NCBI RefSeq assembly: GCF_014243345.1 | Contig: NZ_JACLZF010000001.1 | Coordinates: 1,054,001 to 1,118,000, forward strand | Length of the DNA stretch: 64,000 bases | Reading direction: 5' to 3' | From: Robiginitalea sp. SC105 | GTDB lineage: Bacteria; Bacteroidota; Bacteroidia; Flavobacteriales; Flavobacteriaceae | In this document: positions 6,784 through 14,156 of the stretch, piece after piece | Layout: each line of letters opens with the position of its first letter | How positions within the stretch are numbered: the first letter of the stretch is position 1 | Position numbers and translations under genes: made by a program | The notes under the pieces: model-generated | Databases searched by the model: none | The model's input: the letters and a program-made list of their open reading frames with translations, nothing else | What the model was told of the DNA's origin: nothing

Positions 6784-8469
6784 ATGAGGCATTCCATCAT
6801 TATTTGTATCGTTTTCACCGTTTCCCTGCTCTTTTGCAATTGCAGTAACGTAGATGTCATTCTTCCGGAAGACGGATTGAACCGGGCCGGATCGGAGATT
6901 GACAGCACAAGCCTCACCTTTGACCTGGACGAGGGTGAATTCGGATTTTTTCTGGATGTTCGGGAAATCTTCAGAAAAGGGTATAGTCCGAAAGAAGCTA
7001 TCATTTCATTTCCCGGGTATCCGCAATTCGACACAGTCCAACCCATTGACCCCTGGACAACGCTTGCATCATTTTCGGTGGAGGTGGATTCACTCAACGA
7101 GATGGAAAAGGAAGCATTTGAAAATGGGATTGACACGGAAGTCCTGATCCAGGAGGATGGGGAGGAACTCGTATTTTTTCAGCAAAATTTGATATTCGAC
7201 CAAACCTTCCGTACAATTTGGTTGAATACTGGGAAAGAACCTATAGGAGATCCGCAACTGGATGTACGGGAAAACCAGCCGTATCTGATCACGGTAGACG
7301 GGGAGGAGGGACTCCTGCGGAGAGGGGAGAACTTTGCTCTGGATGATCCCGACTATAATTGGTACGGTTCTCACTATGTTCAGAACCAGCCACTTGAGGC
7401 GCAAGTCGAGGACAACCGCAAGTTTTACTTCGTCCGCATTACCGAAAACCAATATAAGATCCGATATGGGGAAGCCATTTTAGACCCAAACCTGGATGAG
7501 AATTTTGATGCGGGCTGGTGGGGTTTGCACAATAGTGACACCAATGATGACGGGGCATACTACATTACCAGTGAAACGCTGGATAATTCAAGCACCTTTG
7601 AACTGGTAAAAGATACAGCGGGATGGTTTCAATTGCGGTTCGTGGACCCGCCGGATCCGAATACCCAGGAATCCGCATGGATCCCTTATTTGGGTTTCGA
7701 TTCAAACAAGACGAGCCTGATCCTGGCCCGTGAAGGGGATGAAGATTACCGGGATTTCAGATTCAAGCTGCTTACCGAGGTGAACTGGGAATTCGAAGAT
7801 CTGGGAATCGAATATTTGCCCCCGATATTTGGTCCTGTGAGTCTGGATTTTGCATTCCGGTCCGTGCTCACCAATTGCTCTTCCGCTACCCTCACGGAGG
7901 AAGTGGGTCGGGTGGTCACCAAGACTCGTACCACGAGTTTCACCCTTACCGAGGGGATATCGCTTTTTTCGAGCTCCACCAGTTCCGTGGAATCCAGTAT
8001 CGAAGTGGGTGCTGAGACATCTTTGGGAAGCGATTTGTATGGAGGCGAGGTCACCGGAAGTGTTACGGCGGGCGTTACACTAGGATTTGAAGTAACCACG
8101 AGCTTAACTCTGGACCGGGAACGGGAAATTACGGAAGAAGAATCCGTTTCTGAAGAGGTGTCGCGCAAACGCACCATTGAACTGCCCCCATTTACGGTAG
8201 TGGAAATCTACGACGCCGTGCGCACCATCAAAGATATTTATATCCCTTATGTCCTGAAATACCGGCTAACCGGCACCAATGCAGAGGATGGCCGGGTGCT
8301 GACAGGTGATGAAATAGCACACAATTTGGAGAACAACAATTTCAGCGGGCTGATCAACACGGTCAATGATACCGAGGTTCTGTTCACCCTTAAGGGCAGG
8401 GCACAAATGAACTCCATATTCGAATCTTCATCTGGAGCCAAGGAGATCCTAAATGGGTGCACGGATTGA
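6784..8469 (+). CDS. Aerolysin/ETX-MTX2-like beta-pore-forming lipoprotein (candidate)
   Basis: 561 residues from the ATG at 6784, chosen because it gives a lipoprotein signal (SLLFCNCS, Cys18 or Cys20). The N-terminal 340 residues are acidic and beta-rich, with a lectin- or fascin-like look (FYFVRITENQYKIRYG), without a named family. Residues 361-495 show the hallmark of aerolysin-type pore formers: long alternating Ser/Thr strands (TKTRTTSFTLTEG, SSSTSSVESSIEVGAETS, GEVTGSVTAGVTLGFEVTT), then basic/acidic strands and VSRKRTIELPPFTVVEIYD, where the PP-x-T turn precedes the final strands. A membrane-tethered pore former could target neighbouring cells or eukaryotic grazers. Assignment is by pattern only. 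Confidence 0.55.
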   Translation: MRHSIIICIVFTVSLLFCNCSNVDVILPEDGLNRAGSEIDSTSLTFDLDEGEFGFFLDVREIFRKGYSPKEAIISFPGYPQFDTVQPIDPWTTLASFSVEVDSLNEMEKEAFENGIDTEVLIQEDGEELVFFQQNLIFDQTFRTIWLNTGKEPIGDPQLDVRENQPYLITVDGEEGLLRRGENFALDDPDYNWYGSHYVQNQPLEAQVEDNRKFYFVRITENQYKIRYGEAILDPNLDENFDAGWWGLHNSDTNDDGAYYITSETLDNSSTFELVKDTAGWFQLRFVDPPDPNTQESAWIPYLGFDSNKTSLILAREGDEDYRDFRFKLLTEVNWEFEDLGIEYLPPIFGPVSLDFAFRSVLTNCSSATLTEEVGRVVTKTRTTSFTLTEGISLFSSSTSSVESSIEVGAETSLGSDLYGGEVTGSVTAGVTLGFEVTTSLTLDREREITEEESVSEEVSRKRTIELPPFTVVEIYDAVRTIKDIYIPYVLKYRLTGTNAEDGRVLTGDEIAHNLENNNFSGLINTVNDTEVLFTLKGRAQMNSIFESSSGAKEILNGCTD

Positions 8470-8503
8470 TTCAGCATTAGGTTGATTCAGAAGAACTTAT
8501 TGA

Positions 8504-8712
8504 AAGTTGCCTAAAAAGAAAAAGCCTTATATTCTGCTGATTATCAGACTTATAAAATGCATGTTCTGCGGTCTGGACGGAAAGTAAACTATTATACCAC
8601 TAAACAACTACAGGTGCTTGTATGGCATTGAAAGTAAGATGATTTAATCAATTTGTATTTGGATACTTTTAAGGAAAAGTGTGCACGTTGTAACTGAATT
8701 GTGACCTGATAT
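8504..8712 (+). repeat. Island repeat copy 4 (complete)
   Basis: The full form: left part TTGCCTAAAAAGAAAAAG, then TGATTATCAGAC and AAAATGCATGTTCTGCGG, the tRNA-Asp-like GGTCTGGACGG (8570-8580), the ATACCACTAAACAACTACAG block and the right end GTAACTGAATTGTGACCTGA. It shares 74/75 bases with copy 1 and 44/44 with copy 3 in different segments, so copies have exchanged or were laid down recently. The remaining 130 bases before the creatininase gene show nothing recognisable. Confidence 0.8.
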
Positions 8713-8845
8713 GAATACTATCAGACTCGCGGGATAAAGGGAATATCAATTACGCAGTTTATCGGGCCAAAATGGCGCATATACTTTAAGAAAGCCGGGT
8801 TTTTCGGGTTTCTTAACTTCTTCTCATATTCCTTTCGTAAAATGC

Positions 8846-9733
8846 TCATTCTTTACTTAGAGGCCCCATCCGAAGGTTACTAAGTGAGTAGCGATCCACC
8901 TCTTTCAGAATGGAAACAAATTGAACGGCTGCGTTTTCGATTAATTTGGCTCCGCGTTCAGCGTCTGCATCGAGTGCGTTTCCAACTACACCAGCCGGGT
9001 TGAGATCCTGTGATTGCCAGGCAATTCGGGTAGGGCCGGTAGCACTCAGATGCTGATAATCCCCTTCAAGGCTTTTCATTGAAGGCTCAAAATTTTGGGC
9101 CTTGCTCATATCCACCAGATCAGGATGCAAGTACAGCATTACGGAAGTCTCTGCACTTCCTCCGTGAACGCCATATTTATTCTCGTCTTCTGGAAAAAGG
9201 TCAGTGGGATACAAGGAAAATTGATTCACTACCACCACGAGCATATCGAGCCGTACACGAAGGTCGCGGGCTACTATATCCATTATCGGCGGTTGTCCAC
9301 CGTGTGAGTTATAGAGAACTAGTTTCCGGATACCGACCCGGTGGACGGATTCTGCGATCTCGGTCCATAACCGGCGCAATGTCTCCGGTTCCAAGGTTAG
9401 CGTACCGGGAAAATCGCTGTGTTCGTTGGACTTTCCAACCGGAAGCATCGGGAGGACTGTAACGGGAAGTCCAACGGGCTTTAGTTTCAGCATCCTTTCT
9501 GTAACTGCTTTGTTGGCACAGGCGTCGGCGCAAACCGGCAGGTGAGGGCCGTGTTGCTCGATGGCCGCGACCGGCAGAATAGCGATAACGCTTTCAGTAT
9601 TGAGGACTGCAAAGTCCTCAGTCGTCATGTCCTGCCAGTAATCCCGGGGGACACCTTGGCCGTTTAAGGTCAACAGGGATGCAATAAAAAAAAGGGAAGT
9701 GGCCAAAGATGCACAGTTACTGAATTTGATCAT
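8846..9733 (-). CDS. Exported creatininase-family amidohydrolase
   Basis: 295 residues with an N-terminal signal peptide (SLATSLFFIASLLTLNGQG). The creatininase signature AAIEQHGPHLPVCAD supplies the metal-binding Glu, His and Asp. HSDFPGTLTLEPETL and LVLYNSHGGQ supply further conserved residues. The family includes creatinine amidohydrolase, a mycofactocin peptidase and pterin-pathway hydrolases, all of which cleave amide bonds with two metals. Export to the periplasm is a departure from cytosolic creatininases, and the substrate is unknown. It belongs to the largest island module, with cyclase, NTF2-like and thioesterase genes on the same strand. Confidence 0.85.
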   Translation of the reverse strand: MIKFSNCASLATSLFFIASLLTLNGQGVPRDYWQDMTTEDFAVLNTESVIAILPVAAIEQHGPHLPVCADACANKAVTERMLKLKPVGLPVTVLPMLPVGKSNEHSDFPGTLTLEPETLRRLWTEIAESVHRVGIRKLVLYNSHGGQPPIMDIVARDLRVRLDMLVVVVNQFSLYPTDLFPEDENKYGVHGGSAETSVMLYLHPDLVDMSKAQNFEPSMKSLEGDYQHLSATGPTRIAWQSQDLNPAGVVGNALDADAERGAKLIENAAVQFVSILKEVDRYSLSNLRMGPLSKE

Positions 9734-9874
9734 GATATAAGGCTTTCGATACTTTATTGGCTCGATTAAATGCAGTGCTCATGTGATATGCCTGTTAAGT
9801 ATACAAATCAGGTTGGCCTTACTCGTCCTGATCAATTATAGCAGCAACATATCAATCATGTTATCCCCTGTAAC

Positions 9875-10675
9875 TTACTCCAGGCCATCATATACAAAAA
9901 CAACGGGCCTGACGATCATGCCATCTCCATTTTCGATATTTAAGGGTTGGCCAACAAAGAGCATATTTTCCTTGCCAAGTAGTTTGTCGACATTAAACAG
10001 TTGTTCGAACAGGGGAATCCCTCTGCTAAGAAATTCATAATGAATGGGTGCCAGCCGCTGAAGGGGCGTTCCGGAATTGATTTCGGTCTGATCGTCATCA
10101 CTTTCAACATTCAACGAGTCGGTCCCAAAGGCTTTAACAGGGAGATTCGCCAGATATTCGGCCGCTTCCCGGGTTAGCGCTATACGGCGCGGCAATTCAT
10201 CCTTTCCGGGCAGGGAGTACCCGGTATAGATCAGTACGATATCACCCGGCCGGATGTCGTGTTTCTTAACCTCAGTTAAAGAAACCGTTCGTCCGAAAGG
10301 GAAGCCACTGGCGTCAATGACCTTTAACGGACCGATAAAATCATCGGCCGTATACCGGTCTATCCCACCTTCCTGATTTACATGTCTCGGGGTATCTACA
10401 TGAGGTCCCCCATGGTTGAAAATGGTCAGGTAGGAATTATAGACCGAAACGGATCCGTCCGGAAATTCAAATTTGTTATGGATCGTCTTAAAGGAGTTGG
10501 ATTCGCTGAATCCATATTTTTCCATAAATCCACCCCAGACGCGTTCCGGGAGGTCTTCTGTTACCAGGGCGCCCAGATCAACAATTTCCGATGGCTCAGG
10601 CCACCGTTCATCAGTTGCATGCGATGTGCATCCAAAAGCCAGAACACTTAAAACAATGGTGCAAAAACTTTTCAT
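9875..10675 (-). CDS. Cyclase-family (kynurenine formamidase-like) lipoprotein
   Basis: 266 residues from ATG 10675, which gives the lipoprotein signal VLSVLAFGC. A 24-residue upstream extension in frame is ignored because it would bury this signal. The metal-binding motif of the cyclase family appears as NHGGPHVDTPRH (usual form HxGTHxDxPxH, here Pro in place of Thr). DIRPGDIVLIYTGY and GTDSLNVESDD are further family segments. Members hydrolyse formyl or lactam-like amide bonds. Next to a creatininase-family enzyme it suggests periplasmic breakdown of a cyclic or formylated amide, but that is inference. A second, unrelated cyclase copy lies at 60816. Confidence 0.8.
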   Translation of the reverse strand: MKSFCTIVLSVLAFGCTSHATDERWPEPSEIVDLGALVTEDLPERVWGGFMEKYGFSESNSFKTIHNKFEFPDGSVSVYNSYLTIFNHGGPHVDTPRHVNQEGGIDRYTADDFIGPLKVIDASGFPFGRTVSLTEVKKHDIRPGDIVLIYTGYSLPGKDELPRRIALTREAAEYLANLPVKAFGTDSLNVESDDDQTEINSGTPLQRLAPIHYEFLSRGIPLFEQLFNVDKLLGKENMLFVGQPLNIENGDGMIVRPVVFVYDGLE

Positions 10676-10768
10676 GAAGCCACTAAAAGGCACTGTATGT
10701 TCCGGGAAAGGTCTGGTTGACAATAAATACATTTTCTGGTAGCTCATAGCTTAAACTTCATCCGCCTT

Positions 10769-11176
10769 CTAACCCGGCAAAGGCAGGTCCGAATTCCAGA
10801 TCGCATGGGTCATTACCCAGCCACTCACAGCCTCCTTCCGGAACAACCCGATAAATTTGCCTTTATCCATCAGATCCCCATTGGGCAAATTGTAAGTGAA
10901 ATCGCCCCTGACGGCTGCCAATCCCTGATTCCCCATAATGTCAAACCCGGAAAAGTTTACGCGCCCTTCGGGAAAATCCTCCACATAGGAGCGGATATCC
11001 TCAGCCCCGGTGAGTGTTTCACCATTGGGGATCATATAATTTGAAGTTTCATGCGCTGCGATATAAGGTTCCCTGTCTCCCTTATTCCAGGCTTCCTGCA
11101 TTTCGGGCCAATGATTTTGAAAATACGCGACATCTGCTTCAGTCAGCGTGTTCGCCTGAGCATTAATTGTTTTCAT
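10769..11176 (-). CDS. NTF2-like (SnoaL/DUF4440) protein
   Basis: 135 residues from ATG 11176; 18 upstream codons in frame are hydrophobic but poorly formed and sit in the leader. The domain contains EADVAYFQNHWPEMQEAWNK, ETSNYMIPNGETLTG, EDIRSYVEDFP and a final strand pair ending in MTHAIWNSDLPLPG, the usual order of a small ketosteroid-isomerase-like fold. No signal peptide, so cytosolic. It precedes the cyclase gene by 93 bp on the same strand and may be co-transcribed. Whether it is catalytic or only ligand-binding cannot be said. Confidence 0.7.
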   Translation of the reverse strand: MKTINAQANTLTEADVAYFQNHWPEMQEAWNKGDREPYIAAHETSNYMIPNGETLTGAEDIRSYVEDFPEGRVNFSGFDIMGNQGLAAVRGDFTYNLPNGDLMDKGKFIGLFRKEAVSGWVMTHAIWNSDLPLPG

Positions 11177-11415
11177 GATGGCAATGATTTTAATTGGTTG
11201 GGAAATGAAGATGATGGAAGTAAATGACAAACCAATTACTACAGGTGTATGACACGCCTGGAGAAGAGCTGTAAAAAGGTAATAAATATTTCGATACGAT
11301 ACTGAAAAACAGAACCTTAAAATTGGTTTGGGAAGTTACGATAGGGAGAATTAATTAGATTTCCAGTTTAAATTTTAGTGGTTTTGCATGGCGTCACAAT
11401 GAATTAGAGCCATTG

Positions 11416-12003
11416 TTAGCTAAAGTTTTTTTGATTTGCAATTTGCATAATTTCTTTATCCTCTTTAAACAGGGATAAAACCCATGAGGGAGGAACTTTT
11501 ATATCTGTTGCCCCGGCTTCTTTCATAATATCAGTTAGGGCAGTGGGGATATCTCTTTTCCAAATCAGGGCTCTTGTAACCCCAACAGCTTTGACTGCAT
11601 CGTCTTGTTCAAAATAATGAACATGATACACCCATTTGTCGTCCATCCCAACGCTTTCCAATACCACGTCAAATTTCGACCATATCTTTAATGGCTTTCT
11701 ATATATGATCTTTTGCGAGCCTAATGTTGGAGCGAGACCTCCTTTGATAATAGCCTTAAATAGTTTTGACCGGGCAATTAATTCCCAACGTAAGAAGTCC
11801 ATATATATAGGGTATTTTGATGCCGTCATCACACGTAAACCATCACAATCAAAGGGACCAACCCCAAAAGTTCGTCTTATGGTCTGGTCATATTCCACTT
11901 TACTTTGAAAGTTTCTGAGAACCAATATTTTAATAATGGTGTACCAATAATAAATCATAAGTATTACAAAATTATAGCCAGTCCAGCCATTTGATATGAC
12001 CAT
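11416..12003 (-). CDS. THEM6/4HBT-like acyl-CoA thioesterase family protein
   Basis: 195 residues. A hydrophobic N-terminal segment (YNFVILMIYYWYTIIKILVL) could anchor it to the membrane. The hot-dog core has GLRVMTASKYPIYMDFLRWEL, the position where this family normally has an N-H-M-N-N-x-x-Y pattern, followed by KIIYRKPLKIWSKFDVV and DDKWVYHVHYFEQ. These match the THEM6-type branch, in which catalysis is often not demonstrated. The usual asparagine/histidine cluster is not intact here (TASKYPIY). The DNA is very AT-rich, pointing to transfer. The 185 bases between it and the NTF2-like gene hold no clear signal. Confidence 0.6.
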   Translation of the reverse strand: MVISNGWTGYNFVILMIYYWYTIIKILVLRNFQSKVEYDQTIRRTFGVGPFDCDGLRVMTASKYPIYMDFLRWELIARSKLFKAIIKGGLAPTLGSQKIIYRKPLKIWSKFDVVLESVGMDDKWVYHVHYFEQDDAVKAVGVTRALIWKRDIPTALTDIMKEAGATDIKVPPSWVLSLFKEDKEIMQIANQKNFS

Positions 12004-12114
12004 TATTACTCTCCTTTAAGGAGAATTTATAATTCAAAATTAAAAGTAGATTTTTTCTTTTCAGCTAATAGAATGTAATATAAGATTATGATAATGAAAT
12101 ACTTAGAAAAGATT

Positions 12115-12333
12115 ACTGCTGATTTTGTTACCTAAAAACAAAAAATCTTGAGAATCTACGGATTATCAGGATTTTACAATGCATGTTCTGTGGTCTGGAC
12201 GGGAAGTAAACGATTAAGCTTCTTCACAACTACCGGTATTTCTACAGTGCTAAATCCAATATTTGATCCATCTGTATTTGGATTCACTTAAGGAAACGTG
12301 TGCACGTTGTACCTGAAATGTTACCTGTTGTAT
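12115..12333 (+). repeat. Island repeat copy 5
   Basis: Contains TTGTTACCTAAAAACAAAAA, CTACGGATTATCAGGATTTT and TGCATGTTCTGTGGTCTGGA, with the tRNA-Asp-like GGTCTGGACGGGA (12192-12204). This is the best match among the repeats to the true tRNA 3' end (16 of 20 bases if AGTAAAC is aligned to CTCGAAC). The right end keeps AACGTG-TG-CACGTT (12295-12308) and GTACCTGAAATGTTACCTG. The middle has diverged from copies 1 and 4. Confidence 0.75.
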
Positions 12334-12464
12334 TCAATTTTGGAATCTCTCTTTGACTATGGAATGACCATGCTACGACAAGGCATCATAGTTATTGGCA
12401 GAATCTGGAAACAGTAATTAAATGTCGGTGAATAAATCCGTAAATTACCCGAAAACACCAACCA

Positions 12465-12917
12465 ATGATACCACTGGCAACACTCATATCAGTCTTCCTA
12501 TTGGCCTTTCTGATCGCCAAGGTATTTAAGTTGCGACTGTCTGCTCGGGGAGCCGGCCGTATAGCAATGGCGGCAATGTTAGTATTTACTGCATACGTCC
12601 ACTTTGTCTATACAAAGGGGATGGCCCTTATGATCCCGGATTTCCTTCCGTACCGTGAAGCAGGCGTGCTGGCTACGGGCATTCTGGAACTAGTATTTAT
12701 AATTGGCCTGCTGCTGCCACGCACTTATAAAGTTACCGGTATAGCCCTGATCATATACCTAATACTGGTGATACCTGCCCATGTACATGCGGCCATTGAG
12801 CATATTGATTTCCGAACTGCGGAAGCCACGGGCCACGGTTTGGAGTTCCTATGGTTCCGCATCCCGCTGCAATTTTTCTTTATTGCCTGGGTATACTGGA
12901 GTTGCCGCAAGAAGTAG
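12465..12917 (+). CDS. DoxX-like integral membrane protein
   Basis: 150 residues with four hydrophobic helices (near 5-20, 35-55, 65-100, 125-145). The second helix region RIAMAAMLVFTAYVHFVYT and the loop MIPDFLPYREAGVLATGILEL resemble DoxX/DUF4345-like proteins, in which G-x2-H-F and P-x-PYR-x-x-V-x-x-T-G recur. Members are linked to quinone or thiosulfate metabolism in a few cases, but most have no known role. It is the only gene between repeat copy 5 and the tRNA-Asp gene, so it alone would be the last acquired module. Confidence 0.7.
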   Translation: MIPLATLISVFLLAFLIAKVFKLRLSARGAGRIAMAAMLVFTAYVHFVYTKGMALMIPDFLPYREAGVLATGILELVFIIGLLLPRTYKVTGIALIIYLILVIPAHVHAAIEHIDFRTAEATGHGLEFLWFRIPLQFFFIAWVYWSCRKK

Positions 12918-12979
12918 CAGTACTAATAAATCTTTTAATTCCCTGTATATCCAAGATATGCAGAAATATATCCCGCGCC

Positions 12980-13064
12980 AGCAATCTGGACGGGATTGCT
13001 TTTCCGGCACCCGCCGGAAAAGTGGCCCATTGTCGCCTCACCGGAGTCGAACGGGATTGCTTTC
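12980..13064. repeat. tRNA-like debris and short direct repeats
   Basis: TCTGGACGGGA (12985-12995) is another copy of the tRNA-Asp 3' end. GGAGTCGAAC (13043-13052) is the complement of a T-arm GTTCGACTCC. Both are followed by GGGATTGCTTT, so ACGGGATTGCTTT is repeated at 12990 and 13051. These look like scraps of tRNA genes left by repeated integration or excision next to the intact tRNA. No complete tRNA can be folded from them. Confidence 0.5.
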
Positions 13065-13141
13065 TCGCTGGGCTCAAAAGCGGCCCTGGGGGTGGGCCTG
13101 CTGTAAATCAAAACCCTTCCGCCGGCTGGCGCCGCCGTTGG

Positions 13142-13230
13142 TTTTTTTCATTTGTTCGCTCCCCTGAGCAAGCTCGGGAGCTCCCAAATGAAAAAACCCC
13201 TCGCACGTTCGTGCGAAGGGCTTTGCTTTT
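13142..13230. terminator. Hairpins downstream of tRNA-Asp
   Basis: Two stems lie beyond the tRNA 3' end on its strand. The nearer is CCCCTCGCACG-TTCG-TGCGAAGGG (13197-13221). The farther is a long inverted repeat TTTTTTTCATTTG / CAAATGAAAAAA (13143-13196) enclosing CTCCC and GGGAG arms. The nearer hairpin is the tRNA terminator and is the one duplicated at 1043-1080. Confidence 0.65.
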
Positions 13231-13245
13231 CAGCGGTCTGGACGG
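13191..13245. repeat. Right direct repeat (tRNA-Asp 3' end plus terminator)
   Basis: Matches 1043-1097 at 51 of 55 positions. Bases 13235-13245 are inside the tRNA gene, so the crossover point lies in the acceptor/T-stem region, as is usual for tyrosine-recombinase integration. Confidence 0.7.
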
Positions 13246-13307
13246 GACTCGAACCCGCGACCCCCTGCGTGACAGGCAGGTATTCTAACCAACTGAACTA
13301 CCAGACC
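13234..13307 (-). tRNA. tRNA-Asp (anticodon GTC)
   Basis: On the minus strand the gene begins GGTCTGG and ends CCAGACC plus discriminator G. The anticodon arm CCTGC-CTGTCAC-GCAGG gives anticodon GTC. The D-arm contains AGTTGGTTAGA and the T-arm GCGGGTTCGAGTCCCGT. The 74 nt carry no encoded CCA. The 3' end is the attachment site proposed for the island on its downstream side. Confidence 0.95.
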
Positions 13308-13384
13308 AATTTTCCAACCCTTGCGGGTACCAGCAACAGCTGGTTTATGCGGAAATTGTCAGTGCTTTTGTTCAAAAGCGTGGG

Positions 13385-13415
13385 CAAATATAAGGTACTA
13401 TTTCAATCCGGCAAA
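13385..13415 (-). promoter_or_regulatory. Promoter of tRNA-Asp
   Basis: Read on the minus strand, TTTG (13415-13412), a 19-base spacer and TATATTTG (13392-13385) match the Bacteroidota promoter TTTG-N19-TAnnTTTG exactly. The tRNA 5' end is about 75 bases downstream. Confidence 0.8.
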
Positions 13416-13469
13416 CAAAAAGGCCAATTTTAGAGAAATGGTAAAGTCCGGATCCTTTTGCCGGGCGCG

Positions 13470-14063
13470 TCAATCCGTGAAACCATCCGGGCCAAACGAT
13501 TCATTCCCTTCGGAAACCTTGTGGTTGGTCATTCCGTTTTCGTCCAGGGACAGTTCAAAGGAGTCCCCGTAGATGGAGCTGTAAGTGATTTTATATCGGA
13601 CAGCGTTCATTTTCCGGTAAATCAGCCGGGCAAGTTCGATATTTTCCGACAAGTCCAGAATGACAACCTCCTCCCCGGCCATGATAATGGATTTGCTGAG
13701 TCTGCGGTTATCCTTGTAGGTGGGGATGCTATCTGGGATATTGAAGGCAGAAAAGAGTTCCTCCCAGTCGCGTACCGGCTTCCCATCGAGTGAAACCTGC
13801 ACGTCGTCAATGGTGGCAGGGCCCACCCCTCCGTTGTTCACATGGATCTGAAATACGATGAGTTCCCCGGACTCCGGATCAAACGCCCAATTGGTTCCCA
13901 TTTGCAGGATCGGGCGGACGGAGGCGCGCGCCTGAATATCCATGAGTTCGCTCTGCCTGTTCATGACCCGGGTTTGTGCGATGGAAACAACGAGTGCGCA
14001 GACACTGATCAATGTGACGCCCAGCGCAATGATATTCTGAGGGTCCTTCCAAAATTTTTTCAT
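13470..14063 (-). CDS. Membrane-anchored protein of unknown function
   Basis: 197 residues. One N-terminal transmembrane helix (IIALGVTLISVCALVVSIAQT) is followed by RVMNRQSELMDIQARASVRP, a short helical linker typical of small anchored proteins in this group, and a beta-rich domain (IVFQIHVNNGGVGPATIDDVQVSLDG, VRYKITYSSIYGDSFELSLDENG). The GPATI segment is often seen in Ig-like or prealbumin-like domains facing the periplasm. I do not recognise a named family. It stands alone between the tRNA gene and the DUF58 gene, outside the island, with GC content like the core. Confidence 0.6.
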   Translation of the reverse strand: MKKFWKDPQNIIALGVTLISVCALVVSIAQTRVMNRQSELMDIQARASVRPILQMGTNWAFDPESGELIVFQIHVNNGGVGPATIDDVQVSLDGKPVRDWEELFSAFNIPDSIPTYKDNRRLSKSIIMAGEEVVILDLSENIELARLIYRKMNAVRYKITYSSIYGDSFELSLDENGMTNHKVSEGNESFGPDGFTD

Positions 14064-14156
14064 GCAGCAGCGGTGTTAGAAAAACCTTTGCCAGGCCCCT
14101 GTTCAAGAGAGCGGGCCGGTGCATCTAAAGTATGAAAAATCGCAATTCGAGCCGCC

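Larger units (their letters stand above)
1087..13247. mobile_element. Genomic island at tRNA-Asp, five modules separated by repeats
   Basis: About 12.2 kb bounded by the partial tRNA-Asp copy (1087-1097) and the intact tRNA-Asp 3' end (13234-13247). The interior is clearly AT-richer than the DNA right of 14 kb. It carries non-core cargo and holds five direct copies of an intergenic repeat that includes tRNA-Asp-like sequence. No recombinase, transposase or phage gene was seen. It would therefore be a non-autonomous or decayed element, or a stack of several small ones. The boundaries are inferred from the duplicated sequence alone. Confidence 0.6.

Noticed and set aside
11231-11415. Sixth copy of the island repeat
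   Set aside because: ATTACTACAGGTGTATGAC near 11236 looks similar to the repeat's middle, but the match is too short and the flanks do not agree.
1087-13247. Chromosomal integron cassette array
   Set aside because: Cassette-like layout, but no integron integrase and no GTTRRRY/RYYYAAC cores were found in the repeats; modules have several genes on both strands.
1043-13307. Prophage or conjugative element
   Set aside because: No capsid, terminase, tail, relaxase, transfer or integrase genes in the interval.
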